DNA from: RYN-428 sp035551995
Lineage (GTDB): Bacteria > Planctomycetota > Phycisphaerae > Tepidisphaerales > Tepidisphaeraceae
NCBI GenBank assembly: GCA_035551995.1
Contig: DASZME010000091.1
Location: 1 to 40,819 of the forward strand
DNA length: 40,819 nt
Direction: 5' to 3'
A program made the translations under genes and the position numbers. Positions 1-8,235 of this stretch are shown here, one piece after another (the first letter of the stretch is position 1; each line of letters opens with the position of its first letter). Below the pieces are notes generated by a model, which was not told the origin of the DNA, searched no databases, and saw nothing but the letters and a program-made list of their open reading frames with translations.

Positions 1-2
1 TC

Positions 3-503
3 GCGTCTGCGGCGCGCACGGCAGCGCTGGCCGCCGGGGCGTGGGCCATCGCATTGCCGACGCTCATGCTGATCTTCCCCCAGGGCATCGGCGATCACTT
101 GACCTGGAACCTGGTTTTTCCCCGAGCCGTCCAAGGCCAGCGGAGAGCGTTTGTCGATGCGCTGAAGTCGGCGCCACGCCCCATGCTTATCGACGATTCC
201 ATGATCGCCCAGCCGTGGCTTGCGACCGGCGATACTTATCCGGCCCTGGTCACCGATTCGGAAATCTTCATGCTGGCTCAACAAAAGGGACTTATCCCGA
301 AAGATGTACGCAGCCAATTGGTGCTCCGCGGCGTTTATCGATCCGCCGTCGCGCCCAGAGACAGCGACATCGCGCTTGCGCTGATCGCCCGGGGATTTTC
401 GTCCAGGACGCTGCCGATTTATGTGTCGCCATGGGGATCGACCGGCGAAATGGTGCTGCTCATCCGGCCTGCCGATCAAACGCATGCACCGGCGACGCGA
501 TAA
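3..503 (+). CDS. C-terminal part of a membrane protein (cut by window start)
   Basis: The reading frame is open from the first bases of the window to the TAA at 501-503, so this is the 3' end of a longer gene. A TTG at 54 is possible but unlikely as a start, because the upstream codons (AALAAGAWAIALPTLMLIFP) form a hydrophobic membrane segment that continues across it. The roughly 145 residues after this segment are soluble, with the stretches MLIDDSMIAQPW and RGVYRSAVAPRDSD. A last membrane helix followed by a soluble tail would fit an integral-membrane glycosyltransferase or similar exporter, but no diagnostic motif is visible and I do not assign a function. The Eis-like gene follows on the same strand after 58 bp. 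Confidence 0.6.
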   Translation, partial: ASAARTAALAAGAWAIALPTLMLIFPQGIGDHLTWNLVFPRAVQGQRRAFVDALKSAPRPMLIDDSMIAQPWLATGDTYPALVTDSEIFMLAQQKGLIPKDVRSQLVLRGVYRSAVAPRDSDIALALIARGFSSRTLPIYVSPWGSTGEMVLLIRPADQTHAPATR

Positions 504-561
504 GCGATTGCACTCTTGACCGGCTGTATGCACGTGCCCCGGTTGTGAGTAAATTCCTTGA

Positions 562-1791
562 ATGGCTTTAGCGATGCGATGGGTCGGCGAATCGGATTTT
601 GACCGCGTTGCCCAGACCCGGCAACAATGCTACGGCGGCGCCGACAATGAATCGCCGAAGTTTCAGGATAGCGTGCGGGCGGATTTGCGCGCCCAACCCG
701 GTGATTATTTGCTCGCCGAATCCGCTGGCCAAGCCGTCGGGACGGCCACCAGCCTTTCGATGTCGATGTGGATTCGCGGCGGCCGTGTTCCGTGCCAGGG
801 CGTGGCGTGGGTAGGGACGATTAAAACCCACCGCCGCGGATCGCGCGCGCCGGGCGGCGGCATCGCCAGTCAGATCATGAACGAGACGATTCGCCTGGGG
901 CGAGAGCGCGGGCAGGTCGTCAGCGCGCTCATGCCGTTTCGCGGATCGTTCTACGAACATTTTGGATACGGCATCGTCGAACGACTCTGCACCTGGACCG
1001 TTCCGCTGGCGGTGCTGCCAGGCGGGTCGTTTGACGACGTGCGATTCTACCGCCCGGCGGATCGGGAAGCGCTCGGCGACTGCCGGCGGCGCATCGTCGA
1101 GGCCGGACAATGCGACATCGAACGCAGTACCGGCGGATGGGACTACTGGCTACACAAATGGCGCGAAGGATTTATTGTCGTTGACCGCTCGGTCGACGGA
1201 ACGATCCACGGTTATCTCGCGTTCGGACATATCCAGAAGGAGAAGCAGGATTACGTTAACGTGACCGAGGCCGGCTACCAAGACGTGGCCGCCCTTTTGC
1301 GATTGCTTCATTTCCTGTGCAGCCTTCGCGATCAATATACGTATGCGACGCTGACGCTGCCGGCGGATTTTTCGTTGAATCGGATTTTGCGTGAGCATCA
1401 GATACCGCATCGGCTCGTGAACCATCCGCATGCCGAGGCGCGCCCCTATACGCGGATGCAGCTCCGCGTGCTGGATCACAAACGGCTGATCGAGGCGATG
1501 CGATTCCCCACCGCTTACGGCGGCCGGGTTGTCGTCGCGGTGCACGAGACCGAGGGAAACGAGAGTCGATTCGCGATTGAAATCGAAGCCGGCCGGGCCA
1601 GCGTGCAGGCGACGGACGCATCGGCGGAGATCGAATGTTCGGACAAAATCTGGGCGGGGCTGGTCTGCGGCGACCTGAAAACCAGCGATGCGGCAAGGCT
1701 TGGGCTGGTGACCGTAAACACGACCGGCGACGTAAACGGTCTGGACATATTTGCCGCAGGAAAACCTCCCTTTTGCCAGGAATATTTCTAG
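562..1791 (+). CDS. Eis-like GNAT N-acetyltransferase with SCP2-type C-terminal domain
   Basis: The 409-residue length and layout match the Eis family, which has an N-terminal GNAT domain, a second degenerate GNAT-like half and a C-terminal sterol-carrier-protein-like domain. Visible landmarks are the acetyl-CoA loop HRRG at residues 90-93 (followed by a Gly/Ala-rich SRAPGGG), and FYEHFGYG at 130-137, which corresponds to the conserved FGYG of Eis proteins. The chain ends in an aromatic residue, as is usual in this family where the C-terminal carboxylate takes part in catalysis. Family members acetylate amines, including aminoglycosides and lysines; the substrate here is unknown. The loop carries a Ser-Arg-Ala insertion between HRRG and the Gly run, unlike the usual RRxGxG/A, so activity may differ. 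ATG at 562 is used; ATG at 574 is an alternative. Confidence 0.8.
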   Translation: MALAMRWVGESDFDRVAQTRQQCYGGADNESPKFQDSVRADLRAQPGDYLLAESAGQAVGTATSLSMSMWIRGGRVPCQGVAWVGTIKTHRRGSRAPGGGIASQIMNETIRLGRERGQVVSALMPFRGSFYEHFGYGIVERLCTWTVPLAVLPGGSFDDVRFYRPADREALGDCRRRIVEAGQCDIERSTGGWDYWLHKWREGFIVVDRSVDGTIHGYLAFGHIQKEKQDYVNVTEAGYQDVAALLRLLHFLCSLRDQYTYATLTLPADFSLNRILREHQIPHRLVNHPHAEARPYTRMQLRVLDHKRLIEAMRFPTAYGGRVVVAVHETEGNESRFAIEIEAGRASVQATDASAEIECSDKIWAGLVCGDLKTSDAARLGLVTVNTTGDVNGLDIFAAGKPPFCQEYF

Positions 1792-2307
1792 TCGAAGTGC
1801 CGGGTTTATCGGGGATCGAATATCGAATCTGTTTGAATTAAGCCCCGACGGGGTTTCAGGAATTAGCCGGCAGCTGAGCGCAGACACGCCACCGGTAACC
1901 GTAGCGAAGACGCGCCGACCTCGGAGGGATCGCAGTAGACGCGAAATCGCGGCGGTTCTCCATCACGACGATCGCCGCGACCCTTTCAGGGACGATGCAA
2001 GATCGATCGGCTTCCGGGGTGTCGCTGCGCCCAACCCCCGGCTAATGGCTGCCATCCCTTCGGAATGGAAAAGATGATCCCGATTCAATGGGATGTTCTA
2101 CTATCGCAATTTTCATGTTGGTGGCGCGAGTGTCGGTCGCGAAACACGCCCCGCAAGCGGGGCCGCTAAACGCACCGACGGTTGGCGTCAAACCGAATAA
2201 TGCCCTAAGTGACTCAAAAAGAAATGAGCCGTCGATCAGACGGACGGAGTAGAGGGGATGAAGATCGAAACGAATCGGGTGAACGGCGTCGCACAAAGAC
2301 AAGCCGG
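1792..2307. other. 516-bp intergenic region between convergent genes
   Basis: No convincing gene is present. Around 1842-2020 the sequence reads like a degenerate member of the GC-rich intergenic repeats common in planctomycetes (CCCCGACGGGG, then a CCACCGGTAACCG near-palindrome, then CGGAGGGATCGCAGTAGACG). I cannot confirm this from a single copy. The 60-bp palindromic repeat, copy 1, lies at 2114-2173. Both flanking genes point towards this region, so it probably also holds their transcription ends, but I see no strong hairpin followed by a T run. Confidence 0.5.
2114..2173 (+). repeat. Dispersed palindromic intergenic repeat, copy 1
   Basis: The 26-bp core at 2146-2171 contains the palindrome GCCCCGCAAGCGGGGC followed by CGCTAAAC. 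It is shared exactly with 3639-3664 and 16511-16536, and with one change at 8137-8162. Similarity extends upstream over CATGTTGGTGGCGCGAG and TCGGTCGCGAAAC, giving a unit of about 60 bp. It lies between two convergent genes. All four copies have the same orientation on the given strand. Confidence 0.85.
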
Positions 2308-3504
2308 TCAGACGGCGTCCGGAAGACGACGCTCAATCTCGCCGATCGGAAATCCGCGCGGGCTTGGCGTTTGGTCGGCGCCGCGGAGGCGGCGCACGAA
2401 TCGGGTCGTGCTGCACAACAACCCCAGTGCCGCCGAGGTGATGACCAATCCGCTTCCGCCCGCGCTGATCAGCGGGAGCGACAGTCCCTTGGTCGGCACG
2501 CTCACCGTCGCGACGGCGATGTTGATGGTGGCCTGCAGGCCGATCATCGAGGCGATGCCGAAGGCCAGCATTCGGCCGAATTCATCGCGCTTCTGGCGGA
2601 TGATCTGCCAGGCGACGAAGATAATTCCCAGGTATAACGCGATCGTCAGCATCGCCCCGAATATGCCAAGTTCCTCGCAGATGACGGCGAAGATGAAATC
2701 GGTGGTGTCTTCCGGAAGGTAGCCGAGTTTTTGAATGCCGTTGCCCAGCCCGCGGCCAAAGATGCCGCCGGTGGAAAAACTCAGGAGGCTCTGGATCATG
2801 TGATAACCGGCGCCCTGCGGATGATCCCAGGGGTGCATGAACGAGGTCAGGCGATTGCCGCGATAGGCTTTGTGATGGATGAACCACCACCCGGCCACAA
2901 GCGCCGGGGCGAGCACGACGAGGATGTGGCGGATTTTAATTCGGCCGGCGAGAAGCATCGTGAACGCGCAAACCGCGATCAACGCCGCCGTGCCGAAATC
3001 CTGAATGACCACCAGCAGGCACAATCCACCCACCGGCGCCATGGCGGGCAGAAAACCGGCAAAAAATTTCTCCGTCGGCTGGCGCGTCAGCCAATAGGCA
3101 AGGAACAGAACCGTCGCCCATTTGGCCAACTCCGACGGCTGAAGCACCAGCGGGCCGCACTTGATCCATCGCCGGGCCCCGTTGATCTGACTTCCGATCC
3201 CCGGCACGAGGACGGCCAGGCAGGCCAGAATCGCGATCGCCATCGCCCATGCGATCGGCGATCGAATGAGCGATTTTGACGCGCGGAGGCGAGAATAATC
3301 GAATCGGCTGACGGCAAAGAAAGTGATGGCCGCCGCGATGGCGAATTTAAGATGCTTCGCCCCCATCGGCGACCATTGCCACGACAGGTCGCCGGTGACG
3401 GTGGTGGAAGCCGACTGAACCATCACCACCCCCAGCCCCAGCAGGGCGAAGACGCAAAGGGTGAGGATATCCTGATGGCGTAAACGGGAAATCGAGGCTT
3501 CCAT
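2308..3504 (-). CDS. ftsW: FtsW/RodA/SpoVE family (SEDS) peptidoglycan glycosyltransferase
   Basis: A polytopic membrane protein of about 398 residues with roughly ten hydrophobic segments. The SEDS signatures are visible: SQINGARRWI followed by QPSELAK, the DFGTA motif, an EELGIFGA stretch (the FtsW/SpoVE form) and the C-terminal LPLISAGGSGL, equivalent to the family's PFISYGGSS. SEDS proteins polymerise lipid II into glycan strands with a partner class B penicillin-binding protein. The EELG and GGSGL forms favour FtsW over RodA, but no division cluster is nearby, so the name is tentative. I use the ATG at 3504. The frame is open upstream to a TTG at 3531, giving a 407-residue alternative. 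Neither start has a clear Shine-Dalgarno. Many planctomycetes lack FtsZ and some keep only a few division genes, so an isolated SEDS gene is notable. Confidence 0.88.
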   Translation of the reverse strand: MEASISRLRHQDILTLCVFALLGLGVVMVQSASTTVTGDLSWQWSPMGAKHLKFAIAAAITFFAVSRFDYSRLRASKSLIRSPIAWAMAIAILACLAVLVPGIGSQINGARRWIKCGPLVLQPSELAKWATVLFLAYWLTRQPTEKFFAGFLPAMAPVGGLCLLVVIQDFGTAALIAVCAFTMLLAGRIKIRHILVVLAPALVAGWWFIHHKAYRGNRLTSFMHPWDHPQGAGYHMIQSLLSFSTGGIFGRGLGNGIQKLGYLPEDTTDFIFAVICEELGIFGAMLTIALYLGIIFVAWQIIRQKRDEFGRMLAFGIASMIGLQATINIAVATVSVPTKGLSLPLISAGGSGLVITSAALGLLCSTTRFVRRLRGADQTPSPRGFPIGEIERRLPDAV

Positions 3505-3606
3505 TGGCGCATTATCGGACGGGAGGGCCAAGGCCCATCAGGCAAATCCAATTTTACGATCCGTTGCCCTATCGCATTGAGGAATGGGTCGGGGTAGAGC
3601 ATCTTA

Positions 3607-3665
3607 CATGTTGGTTTAGCGAGTTTCGGGCGAAAAACACGCCCCGCAAGCGGGGCCGCTAAACG
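3607..3665 (+). repeat. Dispersed palindromic intergenic repeat, copy 2
   Basis: This copy has the same 26-bp core as copy 1 (3639-3664), preceded by CATGTTGGTTTAGCGAG and TTCGGGCGAAAA. It lies between the divergently transcribed ftsW-like and yajQ genes, where it would sit in both 5' regions. A terminator role is therefore unlikely for this copy. Confidence 0.85.
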
Positions 3666-3772
3666 AAGTATTCGAAGTCCCAACGCTCGAATACCGTTCG
3701 ACGCATTTTCATCACCGGCCCGGCGACGGTACTATGGAGATCGCGATAACCGTTACCCATGATGGATACCCA

Positions 3773-4273
3773 ATGGCTTCTGATTCATCCTTCGACATCG
3801 TTAACGAAATCAACCTTCAGGAGATGGACAACGCCGTCCAGCAGGCGATCAAGGAGGTGATTACCCGCTACGATTTCAAAGGGACGGCGGCTTCGATCTC
3901 CGAACTGAATAAGAAGGACAAGGAACTCACGATTACCGCCGACGCCGAGGGACAGCTTGAGGTTGTTCGAAAGCTGCTGATCGAAAAGATGGTGAAGCGG
4001 AAAGTCGATCCCAAGGCGCTTGATCCGCAGAAATTTGAACACGCCACGCACAACACCGTTCGGCAGAAGATAAAGCTCAAGAGCGGCATCGATAAAGACG
4101 CCGCCAAACTGATCGTGAAGACGATCAAGGATTTGAAACTAAAAGTGCAGGCGTCGATTCAAGGCGAGGCGATTCGCGTCAGCGGGTCGAAAAAGGACGA
4201 CCTGCAAGCGGTGATGGCGCATTTGAAAGCGCATCCGCCGGAACTGCCGGTGCAGTTTATTAATTTTCGGTAG
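3773..4273 (+). CDS. yajQ: YajQ family nucleotide-binding protein
   Basis: The 166-residue product is close to the 163 residues of E. coli YajQ. It starts MASDSSFDIVNEINLQEMDN, matching the conserved SFDIVSEVDLQEV start, and carries the family's RYDFKGT, DPKALDPQ and VSGSKKDDLQ blocks and the C-terminal LPVQFINFR. The frame extends 13 codons upstream to an ATG at 3734, but the family alignment puts the start at 3773. YajQ proteins have two ferredoxin-like folds, bind nucleotides and tRNA in vitro, and in Xanthomonas bind cyclic di-GMP; the role here is unknown. The gene ends in TAG directly abutting the stop of the convergent glycosyltransferase (TAGCTA at 4271-4276), so there is no spacer for a terminator. 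Confidence 0.93.
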   Translation: MASDSSFDIVNEINLQEMDNAVQQAIKEVITRYDFKGTAASISELNKKDKELTITADAEGQLEVVRKLLIEKMVKRKVDPKALDPQKFEHATHNTVRQKIKLKSGIDKDAAKLIVKTIKDLKLKVQASIQGEAIRVSGSKKDDLQAVMAHLKAHPPELPVQFINFR

Positions 4274-5170
4274 CTACCGTCCGCGCCACGCGCAGTAGAG
4301 GGCTTCCCACGATTCTTTCAGGAACGGCTGCTCGCGCACGGCGCGAAACGAATATTTTCGCGCCGTGCGCGTGTGGCCGCTGCGCAGGGCGAGCCATACC
4401 CAATCATGGCGCCGCGACCAGCGCGGGTTGTTGGGCCGGTCGGCGGCGCGGTCGATCGGCGGCTCGCCGCGCCGTCGCCGCGCGGCGTCGACCACGTCGA
4501 GCAGGATCAGCCGGGTGTTTTTTTGTGACACGACCACGCTCTGCGCGTGCCGTCGATAATGCAAAAGCGGTTCGGCGAGATTTTCCATTCGACCGTGATC
4601 GAGTAGTCGCAAAAACAGGTCATGATCTTCGTAAGGGAAAGTTCCCTCGCGATACCCGCCGACCGCGACCATTGCGTTCTTACGCGTCAGGATGGTGGGA
4701 TGAACCACCGGCCACCCGCCGTCGAGCAATGCCCGCTCAATGGCCGCGCTTCCGCGGGCGACCCCGGCCATGTCGCCGACAGGCGCGCCGTCTTTGTCGA
4801 TCAGAAGCACGCGCGAGCCGACCAGCACCACGTCCCGGCGATCGTCGAGGAAACGGACCTGCGCAGCGAATCGTTCAGGCGCCGCCAGATCGTCACAGTC
4901 CATGCGCGCAATGTACTCGCCGCGAGCGCCCGCCAGGGCGTCATTAAGCGCGCCGACAATACCTGTATTGGGCCGGCTGATGACCCGGATTCGGGCATCA
5001 TGGGCGCCGAGCGTATCGAGCAATTTACGCGATCGATCGGTCGATCCGTCGTCGACCGCGATCAATTCAAAATCACTGAATGTCTGATTCAGCACCGAGC
5101 GCACGGCCGATTGGACGTAACGCTCGCCGTTATAAACCGGCATGAGCACCGAGACACGCGGTGAACACAT
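4274..5170 (-). CDS. GT2 family glycosyltransferase
   Basis: A 298-residue GT-A fold enzyme. It shows the N-terminal VSVLMPVYNGERYV, the nucleotide-binding DDGSTD at residues 40-45 and the metal-binding DCDD at 91-94. The acceptor-side motif PYEDHDLFLRL corresponds to the catalytic ED motif. No membrane segment is evident, so it probably works at the inner face of the cytoplasmic membrane. GT2 enzymes transfer a sugar from a nucleotide-sugar donor; donor and acceptor cannot be read from the sequence. It stands alone, convergent with yajQ and with no gap between the two stop codons. It may contribute to the same surface glycan as the GDP-sugar genes at 11.3-16.5 kb, but that is inference. Confidence 0.88.
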   Translation of the reverse strand: MCSPRVSVLMPVYNGERYVQSAVRSVLNQTFSDFELIAVDDGSTDRSRKLLDTLGAHDARIRVISRPNTGIVGALNDALAGARGEYIARMDCDDLAAPERFAAQVRFLDDRRDVVLVGSRVLLIDKDGAPVGDMAGVARGSAAIERALLDGGWPVVHPTILTRKNAMVAVGGYREGTFPYEDHDLFLRLLDHGRMENLAEPLLHYRRHAQSVVVSQKNTRLILLDVVDAARRRRGEPPIDRAADRPNNPRWSRRHDWVWLALRSGHTRTARKYSFRAVREQPFLKESWEALYCAWRGR

Positions 5171-5687
5171 TTTTGAGTTGCCTCATCTCGCGGGACACCC
5201 GCCGTGCAACCTTAACCACCAGGGGCAAGCGATCTCGGCGGCGAATACGATGCGCTCGTCGGCGGCACATCTCTGCATCACCACGACCATCGAATTGGCT
5301 CGCACTAAGCGACAATCGGACCAATACATCGGATACGGTGAAAAACCCTACAAGACAGTTGGCATGGAGAGACTCGGCGGTTGGGGTAAGTCCACATCTT
5401 CATAAATAAGCGGCGATTTTCATTCCGTGACCCGCCTCTATGCGACAATCATGACGCAGGTGTTGGACGAGAAACGCGTATTCCTGGATAGACCGTGCAA
5501 CTCGGCTTTGCCGCTCCTGAGAGGTAATATAGATTACCGACATTTAACAAATCGTCGTCATCGGTCTTTACGGTTGTGTTGGGAGTCAGAATACGATATT
5601 TTGCGATTGGGCCGGGGGGGCTTCGTTTCATCCACATGAAGGCGCCCTGGTCAGAAAATCGTTTTATTACTGGGTTCGGAGGTCTGC
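5171..5687. other. 517-bp divergent intergenic region
   Basis: No gene is supported here. The region separates the start of the GT2 gene from the start of the secreted beta-helix protein, so it should carry promoters for both. It is locally richer in A and T (for example around 5400-5580). A perfect 6-bp inverted repeat, GGTAAT-ATAG-ATTACC, lies at 5523-5538 and could be an operator. A run of seven or more G residues follows near 5620. I cannot place a confident promoter. Confidence 0.4.
5523..5538. promoter_or_regulatory. Perfect short inverted repeat, possible operator
   Basis: GGTAAT-ATAG-ATTACC is a perfect 6-bp palindrome with a 4-nt centre, 150 bp upstream of the beta-helix gene. It has no T tract after it. 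Its location in a divergent intergenic region suggests a protein-binding site, but this rests on symmetry alone. Confidence 0.25.
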
Positions 5688-8078
5688 GTGATTCAGATGC
5701 ACAACACGTCACGGGGTATACGGAAACGGCAGCCGCCGCATGTGCGTCGCCCAGAACTGGCTCCGATCGAGTGGCTGGAGTCGCGGACGCTTTTGAGCAA
5801 TACCTGGTATGTCGCGACCACCGGTTCCAATTCCAATCCAGGTACGGTCGGGGCGCCATTTAAGACGATTCAATTCGCCGCCGATCAGGCAAAGGCGGGC
5901 GATTCGGTGGACGTATTCGGCGGCGTCTATCACGAAACCGTTACGCTCCACAATTCCGGCACGGCCTCGGCGCCCATCATTTTTCAGCCCTACGAAAATC
6001 AAAACGTAACGATCGACGGCGCCGATCCGATCACCGGATGGACCGCCTCCGGGGCCTCGACGTATACCGCGGCGATGCCGGAAAACCTGGGTGCGGGAAA
6101 CAACCAGATTTTTGTCGACAACCAGATGATGACCGAGGCGCGCTGGCCCAACGTGCCGCTCGGCGTCTCGGACGTGACCAACGCCAATTCGACGGCACTG
6201 GTAACGCGGGTGGTCGATAAAACCAACTCGGCGACCATCTACAACCCGTCGCTGCAACAAGCCAACGGGTTCTGGGTCGGCGGATCGATCGATATCGGCC
6301 CGGGGCAGGATTGGGTGAAACAGACCGGCGTGATCACCGCCTCGGGCGCGGGGTGGGTGACCTTTACGTATGATGAGCTGAACACCACCTACGAGCAGCC
6401 GAGGGTCGGGAATAACTTTTATCTTTTCGGCGTGCCGGGCGCGCTCGATTCGGCGGGAGAATGGTTCCGCGCTTTAAACGGAACCCTCTCGCTCCGCACG
6501 CCCGCCGACGACAGCCCCACCAAGCATCTCGTCGAAGCCAAGGCTCGCCTGTACGGCTTTGACGTCTCGCAGGCTTCGCATATTCAGATCAACGGGTTCA
6601 ACCTCTTCGCCTGCGCCATCAACACCAGCGCCAAATCGACCGACGTGGTCATCAATCACATCACCGATCAATATCTGTCGAACTTTTCGGTGGCCACCAA
6701 CGGGTGGCATCCGCCGACCTCCGGTGGAATCGTGCTGGCGGGGCTCAACGACGTCCTGGAGAACAGCACGCTCGCGTATTCGGCGGGCGACGGCGTCGAT
6801 GTCACCGGAAAAGGCGATTCGGTCATCAACAACGTGATTCACGACACCGACTACAGCGGCTTCGATTGCGCCCCGGTTCAGTTGGCGGGCATGAACGACG
6901 TGGTTTCGTCCAACACCATTTACAACGCCGGGCGCGACGGCATTTTCCAGTCCCATGGGGGCGGGGATACCATCACGCACAATCTGGTTCATGACTACGC
7001 CCTGCTGGACACGGATACCGGCGGCTTCTATTGCTTCGGGCTCGACGGTCAGGGAACCGTGATCGCCGACAACGAGTTCTATAACGGCATCGCCGGCGGC
7101 TATGGCGCGGCGGGAATCATGTTCGACAACAACAGCGAGAATTTTGTCGTCAACCACAACATTACCTACAACGACAATATTGCCCTGCGCATCAACGGCA
7201 CGGCGTTTAACCTCCTGATTTACAACAACACTTTCGACGCCACCGAATACACCATCGCCACCGCCGTTTATACGACTCCAGTCGGCGCGCCCGCCGGGGC
7301 TCCGCGCCAGATAGACGACTGGACGGGAACTCGAATCATCGACAACATTTCGATCATGCCGTCGGAGCGATTGGGGCTCAACACGGTTTCTTCGCACAAC
7401 ATGTCGAACAACGGCAAGTTCGTCGACGCCGCCGCCCGAAATTACAACCTTCTTCCCGGCGCTCCGGCGATCGGGAGCGGAATGGCGTTACCGCCGTATA
7501 CCAATGGGTACAGCGGCAAAGGGCCGGACGTGGGAGCGTTGCCGTACGGGGTCGCTGATTTTTCGTTCGGCGCCAGTTCGAGCATTGTCGCCACGCCGCC
7601 GCCCCCGCCGGTCCTCACCCCGCCGGTTGTTATGCCGCCGGTGGTGACACCGCCGGTGGTTACGCCGCCGGTGGTTACGCCGCCGAAAACCACGCCGCCG
7701 CATAGCGCCAAAGCGGCCATTTCAGGTATGAATTTCAATGCCAAGCATGGCAATGAAACGGAGAGTCTCGGCGGGTTGGGATACAACTTTGCCGGCAATT
7801 GGGTCGAATACACCAACATCGATTTTGGCACGGGTATCAGCAAGGTGACTTTTGAATTCGCGGTCGCCAACGCATGGGCGGGTCAACAGGTTATTTTGCG
7901 CCTGGACAGTCCGACAGGCACGAAGATCGGCACGCTCACCGCGACCGGCACCGGCGGGTGGGGCATCTACGCCGCCGAAACCGCCGCCGTCAAGGGAGCG
8001 ACCGGCGTTCACAACTTATACTTGTGCATGGGCGGAAAAGGTCCCACCGGGAACATCAAGTCGTTTGTTTTCGCGTAA
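5688..8078 (+). CDS. Secreted right-handed beta-helix protein with LEPR-type N-terminus and CBM6-like domain
   Basis: The 796-residue product has, in order: a basic N-terminus; LESRTLLS at residues 30-37, a variant of the planctomycete LEPR-x-LL motif found near the N-terminus of large extracellular proteins; and WYVATTGSNSNPGTVGAPFK, typical of proteins of the DUF1565/parallel-beta-helix class. A long run of Asn- and Asp-rich repeats (about 280-560) forms the pectate-lyase-like beta helix. Next comes a Pro-rich linker of PPVVT repeats (about 635-675), encoded by near-identical 15-bp DNA repeats at about 7615-7690. The last 120 residues resemble a CBM6-type carbohydrate-binding module (GNWVEYTNIDFG, then a C-terminal NIKSFVF). 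A polysaccharide-binding or lyase/hydrolase role is likely; the active residues are not identifiable. GTG at 5688 is used, with ATG at 5697 as an alternative. Confidence 0.85.
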   Translation: MIQMHNTSRGIRKRQPPHVRRPELAPIEWLESRTLLSNTWYVATTGSNSNPGTVGAPFKTIQFAADQAKAGDSVDVFGGVYHETVTLHNSGTASAPIIFQPYENQNVTIDGADPITGWTASGASTYTAAMPENLGAGNNQIFVDNQMMTEARWPNVPLGVSDVTNANSTALVTRVVDKTNSATIYNPSLQQANGFWVGGSIDIGPGQDWVKQTGVITASGAGWVTFTYDELNTTYEQPRVGNNFYLFGVPGALDSAGEWFRALNGTLSLRTPADDSPTKHLVEAKARLYGFDVSQASHIQINGFNLFACAINTSAKSTDVVINHITDQYLSNFSVATNGWHPPTSGGIVLAGLNDVLENSTLAYSAGDGVDVTGKGDSVINNVIHDTDYSGFDCAPVQLAGMNDVVSSNTIYNAGRDGIFQSHGGGDTITHNLVHDYALLDTDTGGFYCFGLDGQGTVIADNEFYNGIAGGYGAAGIMFDNNSENFVVNHNITYNDNIALRINGTAFNLLIYNNTFDATEYTIATAVYTTPVGAPAGAPRQIDDWTGTRIIDNISIMPSERLGLNTVSSHNMSNNGKFVDAAARNYNLLPGAPAIGSGMALPPYTNGYSGKGPDVGALPYGVADFSFGASSSIVATPPPPPVLTPPVVMPPVVTPPVVTPPVVTPPKTTPPHSAKAAISGMNFNAKHGNETESLGGLGYNFAGNWVEYTNIDFGTGISKVTFEFAVANAWAGQQVILRLDSPTGTKIGTLTATGTGGWGIYAAETAAVKGATGVHNLYLCMGGKGPTGNIKSFVFA

Positions 8079-8105
8079 AGAATCGCCGCCAGCTGGCGTA
8101 TTTTC

Positions 8106-8164
8106 CATGCCGGCGGGACGATTTCGGTCGCGAAACACGCCCCGCAAGCGGGGCCCCTAAACGC
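8106..8164 (+). repeat. Dispersed palindromic intergenic repeat, copy 3
   Basis: The core at 8137-8162 matches the other copies except for one base after the palindrome (CCCCTAAAC instead of CCGCTAAAC). The upstream flank ATTTCGGTCGCGAAAC agrees closely with copy 1. It lies between two convergent genes, 28 bp after the stop of the beta-helix gene. Confidence 0.85.
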
Positions 8165-8235
8165 AGAAACGCTGCAGCAACCTGGAAAATGCACGCGAAA
8201 GGGTTCACCGGTGTCGTCCGCGACCCGTCGTCGCG

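Noticed and set aside
2146..2171. The palindromic repeat as a CRISPR repeat or a rho-independent terminator
   Set aside because: Copies are thousands of bases apart with no spacers. There is no T tract, and one copy lies in a divergent gap where no transcript ends.
5449..5632. Short minus-strand frame (about 61 codons, MWMKRSPPGPIAKYRIL...) in the 5.2-5.7 kb gap
   Set aside because: No ribosome site, no homology, and Pro/Ser-rich composition. It cannot be told from chance.
7615..7690. Tandem 15-bp DNA repeats as an independent repeat element
   Set aside because: They encode the PPVVT linker in frame within the beta-helix gene and are explained by the protein repeat.
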